From positions 77,202 through 141,201 of the forward strand of contig PNNN01000049.1 of the NCBI GenBank assembly GCA_013824245.1: a stretch of DNA of 64,000 bases. The letters are read 5' to 3'. The translations under genes and the position numbers were made by a program. The stretch's first letter is position 1; each line of letters begins with the position of its first letter. The notes beneath the pieces are model-generated. The model was not told where the DNA came from and searched no databases. It saw only the letters and a program-made list of their open reading frames with translations. This DNA is from Chlorobiaceae bacterium. Lineage in GTDB: Bacteria; Bacteroidota; Ignavibacteria; UBA10030; SZUA-254. This document shows positions 18,811-27,901 of this stretch, one piece after another.

Positions 18811-21756
18811 ATGAAATATATTCACTTTCTCCTCTCAGCAATATTATCATTCACAATATCACACTATGAACTCTATGCGGCTGGTACTCAACCTGTCTCA
18901 AAAGTGAAACCGCCCGATGGTTTATCGAATGTTATTTTAAAAACGCACGATAACAGTCATTACCTGCCCGACCGGATTATTATTAAACTTGTAGAGGGCA
19001 CAAATATCTCGGGTGGTAAACAAATTTCAGGTATTGCCGGGCTCGATAAGATTTCATCGCGCTATGGTATCACTTCGATTGAGAAAAAATTTCCTAATAT
19101 CGCAACAACCATCAAAGGTCAAGTTATTGATTTATCAAATTATTTCGTCTTACATTATACATCTCCTGTAGATGCTTTCATTCTTGCAGAAGAGTTATCG
19201 AAACTACCGGAAGTGCAGTATGCAGAACCCTGGTTTATTTATCCGATCAACGATGTGCAAACTTGCAGACCGAATGATACTTACAGGAACACTCAATCAT
19301 CTCTTGATAAAGTCTTGGCTGATACAGCATGGTGTTATGAACAAGGTGATACGAATGTTGTTATCGGTATTATTGATACCGGTGTTGAGTGGACTCACTC
19401 CGATCTGCAGTCCAATATCTGGACTAACCCGGGTGAATGGGGTGATGATGGATTGAGTGGACGTAAAGAATCGAACGGTATTGACGATGATGGAAATGGA
19501 AAAATAGATGATTACCACGGTTGGGATTTTGGCGGTGCTTCTTATACTACTCCGACAGAAGATAACAATCCTGCGCCAATATCTGTCAGTTCAACTCATG
19601 GAACACACGTAGCAGGTATCGCATCGGCAGTAACAAATAACGGAGTTGGTGTGGCGGGAATGGGATATCGGTGTAAAATTCTTCCGGTTAAAACCAGTTC
19701 CGATAATGATACTCGGAGTGGGGGTTCTCCATATATTGTTTTTGGTTTTGAAGGAATTATTTACGCGGCAGTTATGGGAGCCGATATAATCAATTTAAGC
19801 TGGGGCGGTGATGGCGCATCACAGTTTGAGCAGGATGTTATAGATTTTGCGCTGGCTCATGGATCTTTGGTTGTTGCCGCGGCTGGAAATACCTGGGATA
19901 ATTCACTTCAATATCCGGCAAGTTACAGGGGAGTGATTTCAGTTGCTTCAACTCTTTCAACAGATGTAAAGGCAAATTACTCAACATATAATGAGTATGT
20001 GGATGTTGCGGCGCCGGGAGATAACATTTTAAGCACTTACTTCGGGAATGCGTACAATTATATGGATGGTACTTCAATGGCAACACCGCTTGTTGCCGGT
20101 TTGGCTGGTTTGGTTAAATCTCATTTTCCAACATATTCCCCGTTGCAGGTTGGCGAGCAAGTTCGTGTAACGTGTGATAATATTAATTCTGTCAATCCTT
20201 CTTATGCGGATTTATTAGGCAAAGGACGTGTAAACGCGCTTAAAGCGTTAACGTCATCGTCACCATCGGTTAGAATGATTGATTTCACGACGAGTGATTC
20301 AATTGGCGGAAACAATAATAAAATATTACAACCCGGTGAAACATTTTCAATCGTTGTGAGAATGAAAAATTATCTAACTCCAACAAGCGCAGGCGCGGTT
20401 GTCAGTTTAAGCGAGACCGATTCTTATGTCTCGATTGCAAGCGGACAGTTTCCAATCGGTATTCTCAGTACGATGTCCGAGAGTTATAACAGTTTATCAC
20501 CATTTAGTGTAACAATCGCCTCTAATACTCCGCCTGCCCACAATGTACGATTCAAATTAACTATTACCGATGGTAGTTATACAGATGTTCAATTTTTCTG
20601 GGTATTGATTAATCCGACTTTTGCTACGCACAACGCGAATAATGTTCAGGTAAGTTTAACTAATATTTCACGAGTTGGTTTTGTCGATCTCAATAATACA
20701 AGCGGGGTCGGATTTGTTTACGGTGGTGAAAATCAATTATACGAAGGTGGATTGATAATTGGTTATTCAGCTTCGAAGCTTGTTGATGTGGTGCGAAATG
20801 ATACATGCAATACCTGCCAGAACCATGATTTCTCATCGCAGCAAGTTTATAATATGACATACCCCGGATCGTTCTCTGCACAAGATGGGAGTGCGTCGTT
20901 CTCAGATTCGTTGGCAAATCCTACAAACAAAATCGGCTTATCGATTGATATGTATTCATATGCTTACACAACTGTTGACGATAGTAATTATGTAATATTG
21001 CGTTATGATATAACAAACAAGTCTGGGGCTGTAATAGAAAATCTTTATGCCGGATTATTTATGGATTGGGATATCACAGGTAATCAGGCAGAATATTGGA
21101 TGTTCAATCGAACAACCTTTCAGCAAGATATGGATATGGGGTACGCATGGAACAGCGGTGATGCTACAACGGTTTATTGCGGCGTTAGAGCATTAGAAGG
21201 AGCCGGAGCTTATCGCGGATTATTGAATAACTCGGCAATCACTCTTACCCGCGGCTCGAAATATAATTGGTTGAGCGGAGGTTATGTTACTGTTGACAGT
21301 GTGCACGATGTTCATTTTGCAATTTCAAGCTATCCCATCACTTTGCAGGATGGGGAGAAAAAAATGATTGGTTTCGCTTTGCTTGGAGCGAAGAATATCG
21401 ATCAGCTATGGGCAACATCCGATGCGGCAAAATCAAAATGGATCGCGATAAAAAAATTATTAGGTGTGGCGAATGAGGAAGAAGGCATCCCGAGTAAATT
21501 CGCGCTTAACCAAAATTATCCGAATCCGTTCAATCCAATCACAAATTTACAATTTTCAATTGTCAATTCTCAATTGACAATTTTAAAGGTGTACGACTTG
21601 CTAGGTAGAGAAGTAGCAACACTTGTAAACGAAGTGAAACAACCTGGCATATACACAGTGAGTTGGGATGCAAACAATTTTCCAAGTGGTGTTTATTACT
21701 ATCGCTTGCAATCCGGTAAATCCAGCGAAACTAAGAAGCTAATTTTGATGAAATAA
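18811..21756 (+). CDS. Secreted subtilisin-like protease (S8) with type IX sorting domain
   Basis: A 981-residue extracellular serine protease. A signal peptide (residues 1-24) and a propeptide-like region precede the S8 domain. The catalytic triad is Asp189 in IIDTGVEWTHSDL, His263 in HGTHVAGIAS and Ser422 in GTSMATPLVAGLAG. Oxyanion AAAGNTWDN is also present. A long beta-rich region with no clear assignment follows (about 490-880). The C-terminal sorting domain starts near NQNYPNPFNP and ends KLILMK. An AT-rich palindrome lies in frame in the sorting domain. Likely a secreted scavenging or processing protease. Confidence 0.93.
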   Translation: MKYIHFLLSAILSFTISHYELYAAGTQPVSKVKPPDGLSNVILKTHDNSHYLPDRIIIKLVEGTNISGGKQISGIAGLDKISSRYGITSIEKKFPNIATTIKGQVIDLSNYFVLHYTSPVDAFILAEELSKLPEVQYAEPWFIYPINDVQTCRPNDTYRNTQSSLDKVLADTAWCYEQGDTNVVIGIIDTGVEWTHSDLQSNIWTNPGEWGDDGLSGRKESNGIDDDGNGKIDDYHGWDFGGASYTTPTEDNNPAPISVSSTHGTHVAGIASAVTNNGVGVAGMGYRCKILPVKTSSDNDTRSGGSPYIVFGFEGIIYAAVMGADIINLSWGGDGASQFEQDVIDFALAHGSLVVAAAGNTWDNSLQYPASYRGVISVASTLSTDVKANYSTYNEYVDVAAPGDNILSTYFGNAYNYMDGTSMATPLVAGLAGLVKSHFPTYSPLQVGEQVRVTCDNINSVNPSYADLLGKGRVNALKALTSSSPSVRMIDFTTSDSIGGNNNKILQPGETFSIVVRMKNYLTPTSAGAVVSLSETDSYVSIASGQFPIGILSTMSESYNSLSPFSVTIASNTPPAHNVRFKLTITDGSYTDVQFFWVLINPTFATHNANNVQVSLTNISRVGFVDLNNTSGVGFVYGGENQLYEGGLIIGYSASKLVDVVRNDTCNTCQNHDFSSQQVYNMTYPGSFSAQDGSASFSDSLANPTNKIGLSIDMYSYAYTTVDDSNYVILRYDITNKSGAVIENLYAGLFMDWDITGNQAEYWMFNRTTFQQDMDMGYAWNSGDATTVYCGVRALEGAGAYRGLLNNSAITLTRGSKYNWLSGGYVTVDSVHDVHFAISSYPITLQDGEKKMIGFALLGAKNIDQLWATSDAAKSKWIAIKKLLGVANEEEGIPSKFALNQNYPNPFNPITNLQFSIVNSQLTILKVYDLLGREVATLVNEVKQPGIYTVSWDANNFPSGVYYYRLQSGKSSETKKLILMK
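21551..21584. repeat. AT-rich palindromic repeat inside the subtilase coding sequence
   Basis: Perfect 11-bp inverted repeat aattgtcaatt (21558-21568) / aattgacaatt (21572-21582) with a 3-nt loop. It encodes the SIVNSQLTI stretch between NPITNLQF and LKVYDLLGR. The same gtcaatt unit forms a heptamer array 1.9 kb downstream. Confidence 0.7.
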
Positions 21757-21833
21757 GGAAAATAACAGATGCCCCGTATAATTGGCATATTTATATAATA
21801 TTTTTATACAGAAGAGATATAGCTATTGTAAAG

Positions 21834-21865
21834 TTTGTTTTACAAGAATTCTTTTCATATTTTAA
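21834..21865 (+). promoter_or_regulatory. Promoter candidate for the FadL-type porin
   Basis: TTTG (21834-21837), 20 nt, TATTTTAA (21858-21865). It predicts a leader of about 120 nt. Confidence 0.45.
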
Positions 21866-21989
21866 GCAAAATTGAATAGAACGTATTTGATCATCGGTTT
21901 TGGTTGCACGAGTAAAGATATCTCTGTTTTTAAAAATAAATAAAATAACCACTAATTAACTCAACCAAAAATAATATTGGAGAAATATT

Positions 21990-23261
21990 ATGAAAGTTAG
22001 ATACATAGCATTACTCATGTTGCTTTTTGTTGCGGTCGGTTCGGTATTACCGAACGGTCTCAGTTTAAACAGCATTGGGCCCAAAGGATTTGGGATGGGT
22101 GGCGCATTTGTAGGTTTGGCGAACGATTACAGCGCAATCTACTGGAACCCTGCCGGATTAACTCAGATGCAGAAAAATTTCGTCGGTGTGTTTGCAACGG
22201 ATGTGATACCGATGGGCACGTATAAATTATATATGCCATTACCATCACCATATCCGGCTATCGATATTGATACAAAAACAAAAACCAATCATTATATCGC
22301 ACCCAATCTTATGGGATATTATCATTGTCAGCTCGCCGAGGGTTTAATTTTTGGACTTGGTGTTTATGTACCTGCAGGTATTGGCGCTGAATGGGATGGC
22401 GAAGATCTAAAAATGTTGAGTGGAAATACGCCTGTTGAATGGATGAGCAAAATCGGTGTTGTAAATATTTCACCGGTAGCCGCTTATAAATTCTCCGATC
22501 AGTTTTCAGTTGGAGTTGCTTTCAATATATTTTATGCAATGTTCGATTTGAAGAGACCCGGTGGCGGTGGTTATCAGTATGAAGAAAGTTCATCGGGTAT
22601 GGGATATGGTGTAACGGTTGGCGCATTGGTCAAAGCAAACGAAATGTTCAGTTTTGGCGCATCATTCCGTACAAAAACAACCGTGACAATGAGCGGTGAA
22701 GCTGAAAATCCTGCAATGGCTTTATACACTGCACCTGCGACGAGTGATTTTGATCGTGAAGTATCGTGGCCCATGTGGATTGCCGGTGGTATTGCTTTCC
22801 ATCCGATGCCCGAATTCGTAATCACTGCTGATGTCCAATTCAGCCAATGGTCAGAGAGTGAAGACGAGTTCACAACCGAATTTAAAGATGCAAAATGGGT
22901 TGCGGCATTAACTCCTAACGATAATAACAAGTTTATTTTGAAGTGGAAAGATGCCACACAGATTCGTTTTGGTCTCGGTTACTCGGTTGATGAATCGCTC
23001 GATCTGCGAGCCGGATTTTACATCGATCCAGCACCAGCACCGGACGAAACATATAATTTCTTGTTCCCGAGTATAAGCTACAACGCCATAACAATTGGTG
23101 GCGGGTATAAAATGAGCGATTTCGTATTCGATTTAGGAGTGGAATATTTAATGGGTAAAGATCGTGAGATCGATCCTATCGCCAATCCTGATGCAATGCC
23201 CGGAACACACGGCATGAATATATTCGCGTTCAGTTTCGGTATTGGATACGAATTCGAATAA
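21990..23261 (+). CDS. OmpP1/FadL family outer-membrane transporter
   Basis: A 423-residue outer-membrane beta-barrel of the FadL family, which moves hydrophobic compounds across the outer membrane. After a signal peptide (about 1-20), the family's N-terminal plug reads GPKGFGMGGAFVGLANDYSAIYWNPAGL. Alternating amphipathic strands follow, and the protein ends in an aromatic/acidic strand (FAFSFGIGYEFE) typical of a barrel terminus. GGAGAAATATT precedes the ATG. A strong terminator follows. The substrate cannot be told from the sequence. Confidence 0.92.
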   Translation: MKVRYIALLMLLFVAVGSVLPNGLSLNSIGPKGFGMGGAFVGLANDYSAIYWNPAGLTQMQKNFVGVFATDVIPMGTYKLYMPLPSPYPAIDIDTKTKTNHYIAPNLMGYYHCQLAEGLIFGLGVYVPAGIGAEWDGEDLKMLSGNTPVEWMSKIGVVNISPVAAYKFSDQFSVGVAFNIFYAMFDLKRPGGGGYQYEESSSGMGYGVTVGALVKANEMFSFGASFRTKTTVTMSGEAENPAMALYTAPATSDFDREVSWPMWIAGGIAFHPMPEFVITADVQFSQWSESEDEFTTEFKDAKWVAALTPNDNNKFILKWKDATQIRFGLGYSVDESLDLRAGFYIDPAPAPDETYNFLFPSISYNAITIGGGYKMSDFVFDLGVEYLMGKDREIDPIANPDAMPGTHGMNIFAFSFGIGYEFE

Positions 23262-23289
23262 GAGAAGAACATAATTCTTTAAATTTTAG

Positions 23290-23325
23290 AACTCCACCGA
23301 ATACCCGGTGGAGTTTTATTTTATT
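23290..23325 (+). terminator. Intrinsic terminator of the FadL-type gene
   Basis: Perfect 10-bp stem (23290-23299 with 23306-23315), 6-nt loop, followed by ttattttatt. Confidence 0.85.
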
Positions 23326-23326
23326 A

Positions 23327-23358
23327 CTTGAGCATCCCAAAATATTTTGGTATATTTA
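23327..23358 (+). promoter_or_regulatory. Promoter candidate reading into the heptamer arrays and tRNA
   Basis: CTTG (23327-23330), 20 nt, TATATTTA (23351-23358). Nearly the same sequence precedes proS (26002-26033). The first gene downstream is tRNA-Arg. Confidence 0.45.
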
Positions 23359-23413
23359 ATCAGTAAAAATTTATCGTAGGATTTGAGTATCTTTTATTAG
23401 TTAGTAGTTATTT

Positions 23414-23511
23414 GTCAATGGTCAATGGTTAATGGTTAATGGTTAATGGTTAATGGTTAATGGTTAATTGTCAATTGTCAATTGTCAATTGTCAATCGTC
23501 AATTGTCAATA
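23414..23511. repeat. 14-unit heptamer array (gtcaatg / gttaatg / gtcaatt)
   Basis: Fourteen uninterrupted 7-bp units in strict phase: 2 gtcaatg, 5 gttaatg, 1 gttaatt, then 6 gtcaatN (mainly gtcaatt). It is noncoding. Confidence 0.95.
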
Positions 23512-23528
23512 ATCTAAAACCAATCACC

Positions 23529-23584
23529 CATAACTCATAACTCATAACTCATAACTCATAACTCATAACTCATAACTCATAACT
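23529..23584. repeat. 8-unit heptamer array (cataact)
   Basis: Eight exact tandem copies of cataact, ending 7 nt before the tRNA. Its sequence differs from the preceding array but the unit length is the same. Confidence 0.95.
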
Positions 23585-23591
23585 AATCAAC

Positions 23592-23666
23592 GCCCCCGTA
23601 GCTCAGTATGGATAGAGCAGCAGTTTCCTAAACTGTTGGTCGGAGGTTCGACTCCTCTCGGGGGTA
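23592..23666 (+). tRNA. tRNA-Arg, anticodon CCT
   Basis: A 75-nt cloverleaf. The acceptor stem is gcccccg/cgggggt with a G-U first pair and discriminator A. The D arm has gctc/gagc, the anticodon stem is gcagt/actgt around loop ttcctaa (anticodon CCT, reading AGG), and the T arm is ggagg/cctct around ttcgact. CCA is not encoded. The 3' end is repeated 242 nt downstream. Confidence 0.96.
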
Positions 23667-23911
23667 CAAATCAAACAAGATTGTTCAAGACGATAAGGGC
23701 TTTTGTGGTTTCTCCCGTCCTCAACTAAAGTTTTGGACAAAGTGATTTTTCCCGTTTCAAGCTATCGCTCGAAACGGGATCCGCAAAGTTACAGACAAGT
23801 TAACTGCACTTCGTTTGTTAACTTGTGTAACTTTGGGACTAAACCGCAGGTCAGCAGGGAGTTTATCCCGCTGAAGTGAAACGGAAGCAGGAACTCCTCT
23901 CGGGGGTACAA
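23667..23911. mobile_element. Hairpin-rich element bounded by a copy of the tRNA 3' end
   Basis: The 19-bp sequence actcctctcgggggtacaa ends the tRNA (23651-23669) and recurs exactly at 23893-23911. Between the copies are three strong hairpins. 23751-23778 has an 11-of-12 bp stem and a tetraloop. 23784-23835 has a 19-bp stem with one 2-nt bulge. 23851-23874 has a 9-bp stem with one bulge. No ORF is credible inside. The layout resembles a tiny integrated element or its remnant at a tRNA attachment site, or a structured RNA processed with the tRNA. Confidence 0.55.
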
Positions 23912-23987
23912 GATCAATGCAAAAGGAAAAAATTAAAATATGTACTGTCCCCTGTTATCGGTTTAACTCATTGGTGTATGTGGGAAG

Positions 23988-24019
23988 TTTGCATGTTAAT
24001 CGATTATATATTATTTTAA
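23988..24019 (+). promoter_or_regulatory. Promoter candidate for the gene at 24065
   Basis: TTTG (23988-23991), 20 nt, TATTTTAA (24012-24019), the same -7 box as the FadL-type gene. The leader would be about 40 nt, with GAGAGG before the ATG. Confidence 0.55.
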
Positions 24020-24064
24020 TTGAGTAATTTTTCATCATTCCATTAATTATGAGAGGATAAAAAA

Positions 24065-25816
24065 ATGGATAGAATATTTCTCAATATTTTCGCATTAACG
24101 ATTGCGGTTATTATTTGCGGAGATCTTTTCCAACCAGTTGTGGCTCAAACAATTTCGGGTGAGGGCCCGCCAATCGTCAAAATGCCTTTTATTACAATAG
24201 TAACCGGAAATACTGCAAAGATAGAAACATTTGTGGTGCCAAATGGTGCTGAGGTAACAGTTTGGATCGAATGGGGTGTATCGCTTTCCTATACTGAGGT
24301 GACAGCACCTGAAACATTTGATTGGATTTATGGAGCGAGCGTTTATAGAAATCTTTATGGTTTAAATCCACTTACTAAGATTCACCTTCGTGTGGTGGCA
24401 CAGAATAAATATGGAATTACATATGGAATGGATACAACATTCACAACTCTGAGTGAACCAATATTAAGTGAACCGATATTTGTACATGCAGATAGTATTA
24501 CACAAACTTCTGCGCGCTTGCACGTGAAGTGCAGATTGCACGGTGCGGACACATGGATTGGATTTTACGGCGGAACAAAAATGAATGAATCACTATACGA
24601 ATTCAGATATGTATATATTGGCTCCGGCGATATGGATGTTGAAACAACTTTTGTCGTTTCAGGATTAATACCTAATACTGTTTATAATATTGAGATGGAT
24701 GTATATTCACATAGCAGATGGATAACTAGTAACGAACAGACTTTTTCAACATGTAATGATTCGGCAGCCAAGGGACTTCTTGTACCGGTGAAAGTTAAAG
24801 ACATGAAAGGGAGGATAAATACTCGCCGCTTTGGTATTCATACAATGGCAACGGATTGTGAAGATAGAAAATTGGATGAACTTGAATTGCCGCCTCTCCC
24901 TCCAAGTACTGCCTTAGAGGCAAGATTTCTTGTTAAATGTATTGGGTTGGGTACATATACGGATATCAGACAGTATATTTCACCCACACAGATTGATACA
25001 TACAAGTTAAGATTCCAAACCGATGCTTTTAGTGGATATCCGATTACGATATCATGGCCCGATTTAGATAGTTTATATGCGGGTAGGGTTATTATGAAAA
25101 TATCAAGTGATTCATTAGATATGAAAACTATAAACTCGTGTGATATTATTGATCCCGATCTCGGTCTTGTTAAGATCATCGCCGAGGCACCACGGCCCAT
25201 CGCGGGTGTGCCAAACGTGATTACCGAAAATGCCGCTGTAGTAGGACATGAACATGGTCAAATAAACGCTCAGGTGAATCCTGCTGGTCTTGCAACGAAT
25301 GGGTGGTTTGAGTGGGGACCTTCAATATCTTATGGAAGAACAACATTGGAAAAAGGAGTGGGTAACGAGGCAGGGCATATACCAATGAACGAATTTATTT
25401 TTGGATTACAGAACAATACTCAATATCATTATCGGGCTGTGGCTCAAAATTCAAGCGGTACAATTTATGGAGATGACCAAACTTTCATCACAACCGAGCC
25501 AACTGGAGTTGAGATATTGGAATCGATGCCTTCCGATTATTTCCTGTATCAAAATTATCCAAATCCACTGAACCCATCAACGATAATTCAATATCACCTT
25601 CCTGCAGAAAGCAGGGTTAGTCTAAAAATATTCAATTTGCTCGGACAACTCGTATCTGAATTGTTGAATGAAGATCAACCGGTAGGTTTAAAGACAGTCG
25701 AGTGGAACGGATCAGAATATGCGGCCGGTATTTACTATTACAAGCTTAGTGCAATCACCGTCGCTGATCCGCGAAAAACTTTCTCCAAAGTTCGAACTAT
25801 GTTATTAATCAAGTGA
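24065..25816 (+). CDS. Secreted FN3-like protein with type IX sorting domain
   Basis: A 583-residue exported protein with signal peptide MDRIFLNIFALTIAVIICGD and a cleavage region near VVAQ. Three fibronectin-like modules share a WIEWG / FEWGPSISYG opening and a HLRVVAQN.YG / HYRAVAQNSSG closing pattern (about residues 35-135, 135-230 and 390-485). A central segment (about 235-380) has no clear family. The C-terminus is a type IX sorting domain (YQNYPNPLNPST, LKIFNLLGQL, YAAGIYYYKL, MLLIK). Likely surface-displayed or released; function unknown. Confidence 0.85.
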   Translation: MDRIFLNIFALTIAVIICGDLFQPVVAQTISGEGPPIVKMPFITIVTGNTAKIETFVVPNGAEVTVWIEWGVSLSYTEVTAPETFDWIYGASVYRNLYGLNPLTKIHLRVVAQNKYGITYGMDTTFTTLSEPILSEPIFVHADSITQTSARLHVKCRLHGADTWIGFYGGTKMNESLYEFRYVYIGSGDMDVETTFVVSGLIPNTVYNIEMDVYSHSRWITSNEQTFSTCNDSAAKGLLVPVKVKDMKGRINTRRFGIHTMATDCEDRKLDELELPPLPPSTALEARFLVKCIGLGTYTDIRQYISPTQIDTYKLRFQTDAFSGYPITISWPDLDSLYAGRVIMKISSDSLDMKTINSCDIIDPDLGLVKIIAEAPRPIAGVPNVITENAAVVGHEHGQINAQVNPAGLATNGWFEWGPSISYGRTTLEKGVGNEAGHIPMNEFIFGLQNNTQYHYRAVAQNSSGTIYGDDQTFITTEPTGVEILESMPSDYFLYQNYPNPLNPSTIIQYHLPAESRVSLKIFNLLGQLVSELLNEDQPVGLKTVEWNGSEYAAGIYYYKLSAITVADPRKTFSKVRTMLLIK

Positions 25817-25960
25817 ATGGAAATTAATAGAAACACTGTTAATTAATCGAATTCATTGAAATTTGTTATCGCTAATAAGATATGATGATGAGTGATGGAT
25901 TAAGAAGAATATAGACGCTTCCATAAGTTCACATCTGTCTTCAACAAAAAGAGACGAAAT

Positions 25961-25990
25961 CCCGAACCCACAAAGTTCGGGTTTTTATTT
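25961..25990 (+). terminator. Intrinsic terminator upstream of proS
   Basis: Perfect 7-bp stem cccgaac/gttcggg with a 7-nt loop, followed by tttttattt. Confidence 0.85.
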
Positions 25991-26001
25991 CTTAAAATTT
26001 A

Positions 26002-26033
26002 CTTGAGTCTCCTTGATAATTTTGGTATATTAA
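26002..26033 (+). promoter_or_regulatory. Promoter candidate for proS
   Basis: CTTG (26002-26005), 20 nt including attttgg, then TATATTAA (26026-26033). Closely resembles the boxes at 23327-23358. Confidence 0.5.
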
Positions 26034-26110
26034 CCAAGTCTTTGAACGATTACTCAGCAAGACTGATTCAATTTACCTGAAAATAATATCAATCAATTAT
26101 ATCGAATTAA

Positions 26111-27805
26111 ATGAGATTAAGTAAAAATTTTATTCCAACTGTCAAAGAGATTCCATCAGATGCTCTTATTCCAAGCCACCAATTAATGCTTCGAGCAGGT
26201 ATGATACGCTCGTTGAGCGCGGGTGTTTATTCATTCCTTCCATTAGGATACAAAATCCTGAAGAAAGCAATGGAGATAATCCGTGATGAAATGGATGCTA
26301 TAGGCGGACAGGAATTCCATCTGCCAGCCCTCAATCCAATTGAGTTATGGGAAGAAACGGGTCGCGTGAAAGCATTCGGCGATACTATGTTTCATATAAA
26401 AAATCGAGCATTGGTTCTCGCTCCAACACACGAAGAAGTTATTTGCTCCATCGCCAAAAATCACCTTAAATCGTACCGCGATTTACCACAGATTTGGTAT
26501 CAGATCCAGATGAAGTTCAGGAATGAACCAAGACCACGATCGGGTGTAATACGTGGCAGGCAATTTTTTATGAAAGACTCTTACAGTCTTGATGCAACGT
26601 GGGACGGGCTTGACAAGAGTTATGATTATCATGCTGAAGCATATAAGAAAATGTTCACGCGTGCCGGATTAAAATATTTCATCGTAGGCGCTTCGAGTGG
26701 TGCAATGGGCGGCAGCGCATCGCAGGAGTTCATGATTGAATCGGAATCTGGTGAAGATACCTGCGCCGTTTGCGATGGTTGCGGATATGCCGCTAATATT
26801 GAAGTGGCAACCTCGGCAATGCAAAAAGCACATCGCGATCCTGAAAACAAGGCGATGGATGAAATCTCAACTCCAAATGTTGGTACCATTGATGAGCTTA
26901 AAGAATTTTTAAAAATCGATGAGCAGTATCTTGCAAAATCGTTAGTCTTCATGCAAGATAAAACACCGGTTCTTGTTTTGATGATGGGAAACGATCAGTT
27001 GAACGAATCGAAATTATTGAGCGCTATTGGTTCGGAAGTGCGTTCCTGTCATGCTGATGAATTGAAAGCGCTTACCGGAGCTGATGGCGGATCGATTGGT
27101 CCAATCGGTTTGGAAGGATTTAAAATTATTGTCGATAAACGATTACAAGGCGCGAATAACTTAATCAGCGGTGCGAATAAAAACCATTATCATATCTCGA
27201 ACATTGATTTAAACCGGGATGTGAAGGTTGGTGGTTATTTTGATCTCAGAACCGTAAATGCAGGTGAACCATGCGTTAAATGCGGTAAACCGTTGCGCGT
27301 TGTTAATGCAATTGAACTTGGACATATTTTTAAATTAGGAACAAAATATTCGGATGCGCTTCATGCGTATTATCTTGATGAAAATGGGAAAGAGAAACCT
27401 ATAATCATGGGAAGTTACGGAATTGGTGTTGAGCGTGTTGTTGCATGTTTCATTGAACAGAATAACGATCAGCACGGCATCGTTTGGAACAAAGCGCTTT
27501 CTCCGTACCATGTTCACTTGATAATGGTAAATTCGAACAACGAAAAAGTTGTCAGCACGGCAGAAGGTTTATACAAGAAGTTGCAGGAATCGCTCGTCGA
27601 TGTTTTGTTCGACGACCGCGATAACGTAAGTCCGGGATTTAAATTCAAAGATGCCGATCTTATCGGTATTCCTATCCAGATAATTGTTGGAGAAAAGAAT
27701 GTATCTTCGGGCAATGTAGAAGTGAAAATGCGCAACACAGGTAAACGAGAAATAATTGAAATACCGAAAGTCTGCCATTACGTTGAAAAGTTTTTAGAGT
27801 CTTAG
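26111..27805 (+). CDS. proS: Prolyl-tRNA synthetase
   Basis: A 564-residue bacterial-type class II synthetase that charges tRNA-Pro. It has GVYSFLPLGYKILKK, motif 2 in KFRNEPRPRSGVIRGRQF with MKDSYSLD, the INS editing domain inserted between motifs 2 and 3 (about 225-400), and motif 3 MGSYGIGVERVVAC. The C-terminal anticodon-binding domain includes LFDDRDNVSPGFKFKDADLIGIP. Length is complete. It is transcribed as a single gene between a promoter-like site and a terminator. Confidence 0.96.
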   Translation: MRLSKNFIPTVKEIPSDALIPSHQLMLRAGMIRSLSAGVYSFLPLGYKILKKAMEIIRDEMDAIGGQEFHLPALNPIELWEETGRVKAFGDTMFHIKNRALVLAPTHEEVICSIAKNHLKSYRDLPQIWYQIQMKFRNEPRPRSGVIRGRQFFMKDSYSLDATWDGLDKSYDYHAEAYKKMFTRAGLKYFIVGASSGAMGGSASQEFMIESESGEDTCAVCDGCGYAANIEVATSAMQKAHRDPENKAMDEISTPNVGTIDELKEFLKIDEQYLAKSLVFMQDKTPVLVLMMGNDQLNESKLLSAIGSEVRSCHADELKALTGADGGSIGPIGLEGFKIIVDKRLQGANNLISGANKNHYHISNIDLNRDVKVGGYFDLRTVNAGEPCVKCGKPLRVVNAIELGHIFKLGTKYSDALHAYYLDENGKEKPIIMGSYGIGVERVVACFIEQNNDQHGIVWNKALSPYHVHLIMVNSNNEKVVSTAEGLYKKLQESLVDVLFDDRDNVSPGFKFKDADLIGIPIQIIVGEKNVSSGNVEVKMRNTGKREIIEIPKVCHYVEKFLES

Positions 27806-27835
27806 TCCAAAAGTGTTTCATATAATCAGGCAATG

Positions 27836-27865
27836 AAAAGCTGGACGCAATTCCGGCTTTTTTCT
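27836..27865 (+). terminator. Intrinsic terminator of proS
   Basis: 10-bp stem aaaagctgga/tccggctttt (one G-T pair), 6-nt loop, followed by ttct. Confidence 0.8.
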
Positions 27866-27901
27866 TGCCGATAATATTTTTTATTGTAATTGAAATTGAG
27901 C

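Noticed and set aside
18811..21756. Possible frameshift in the subtilase gene at the palindromic insert
   Set aside because: The reading frame is continuous through the insert to an intact sorting-domain terminus.
23414..23584. Heptamer arrays considered as a CRISPR array
   Set aside because: Units are only 7 bp and contiguous, with no spacers and no cas genes.
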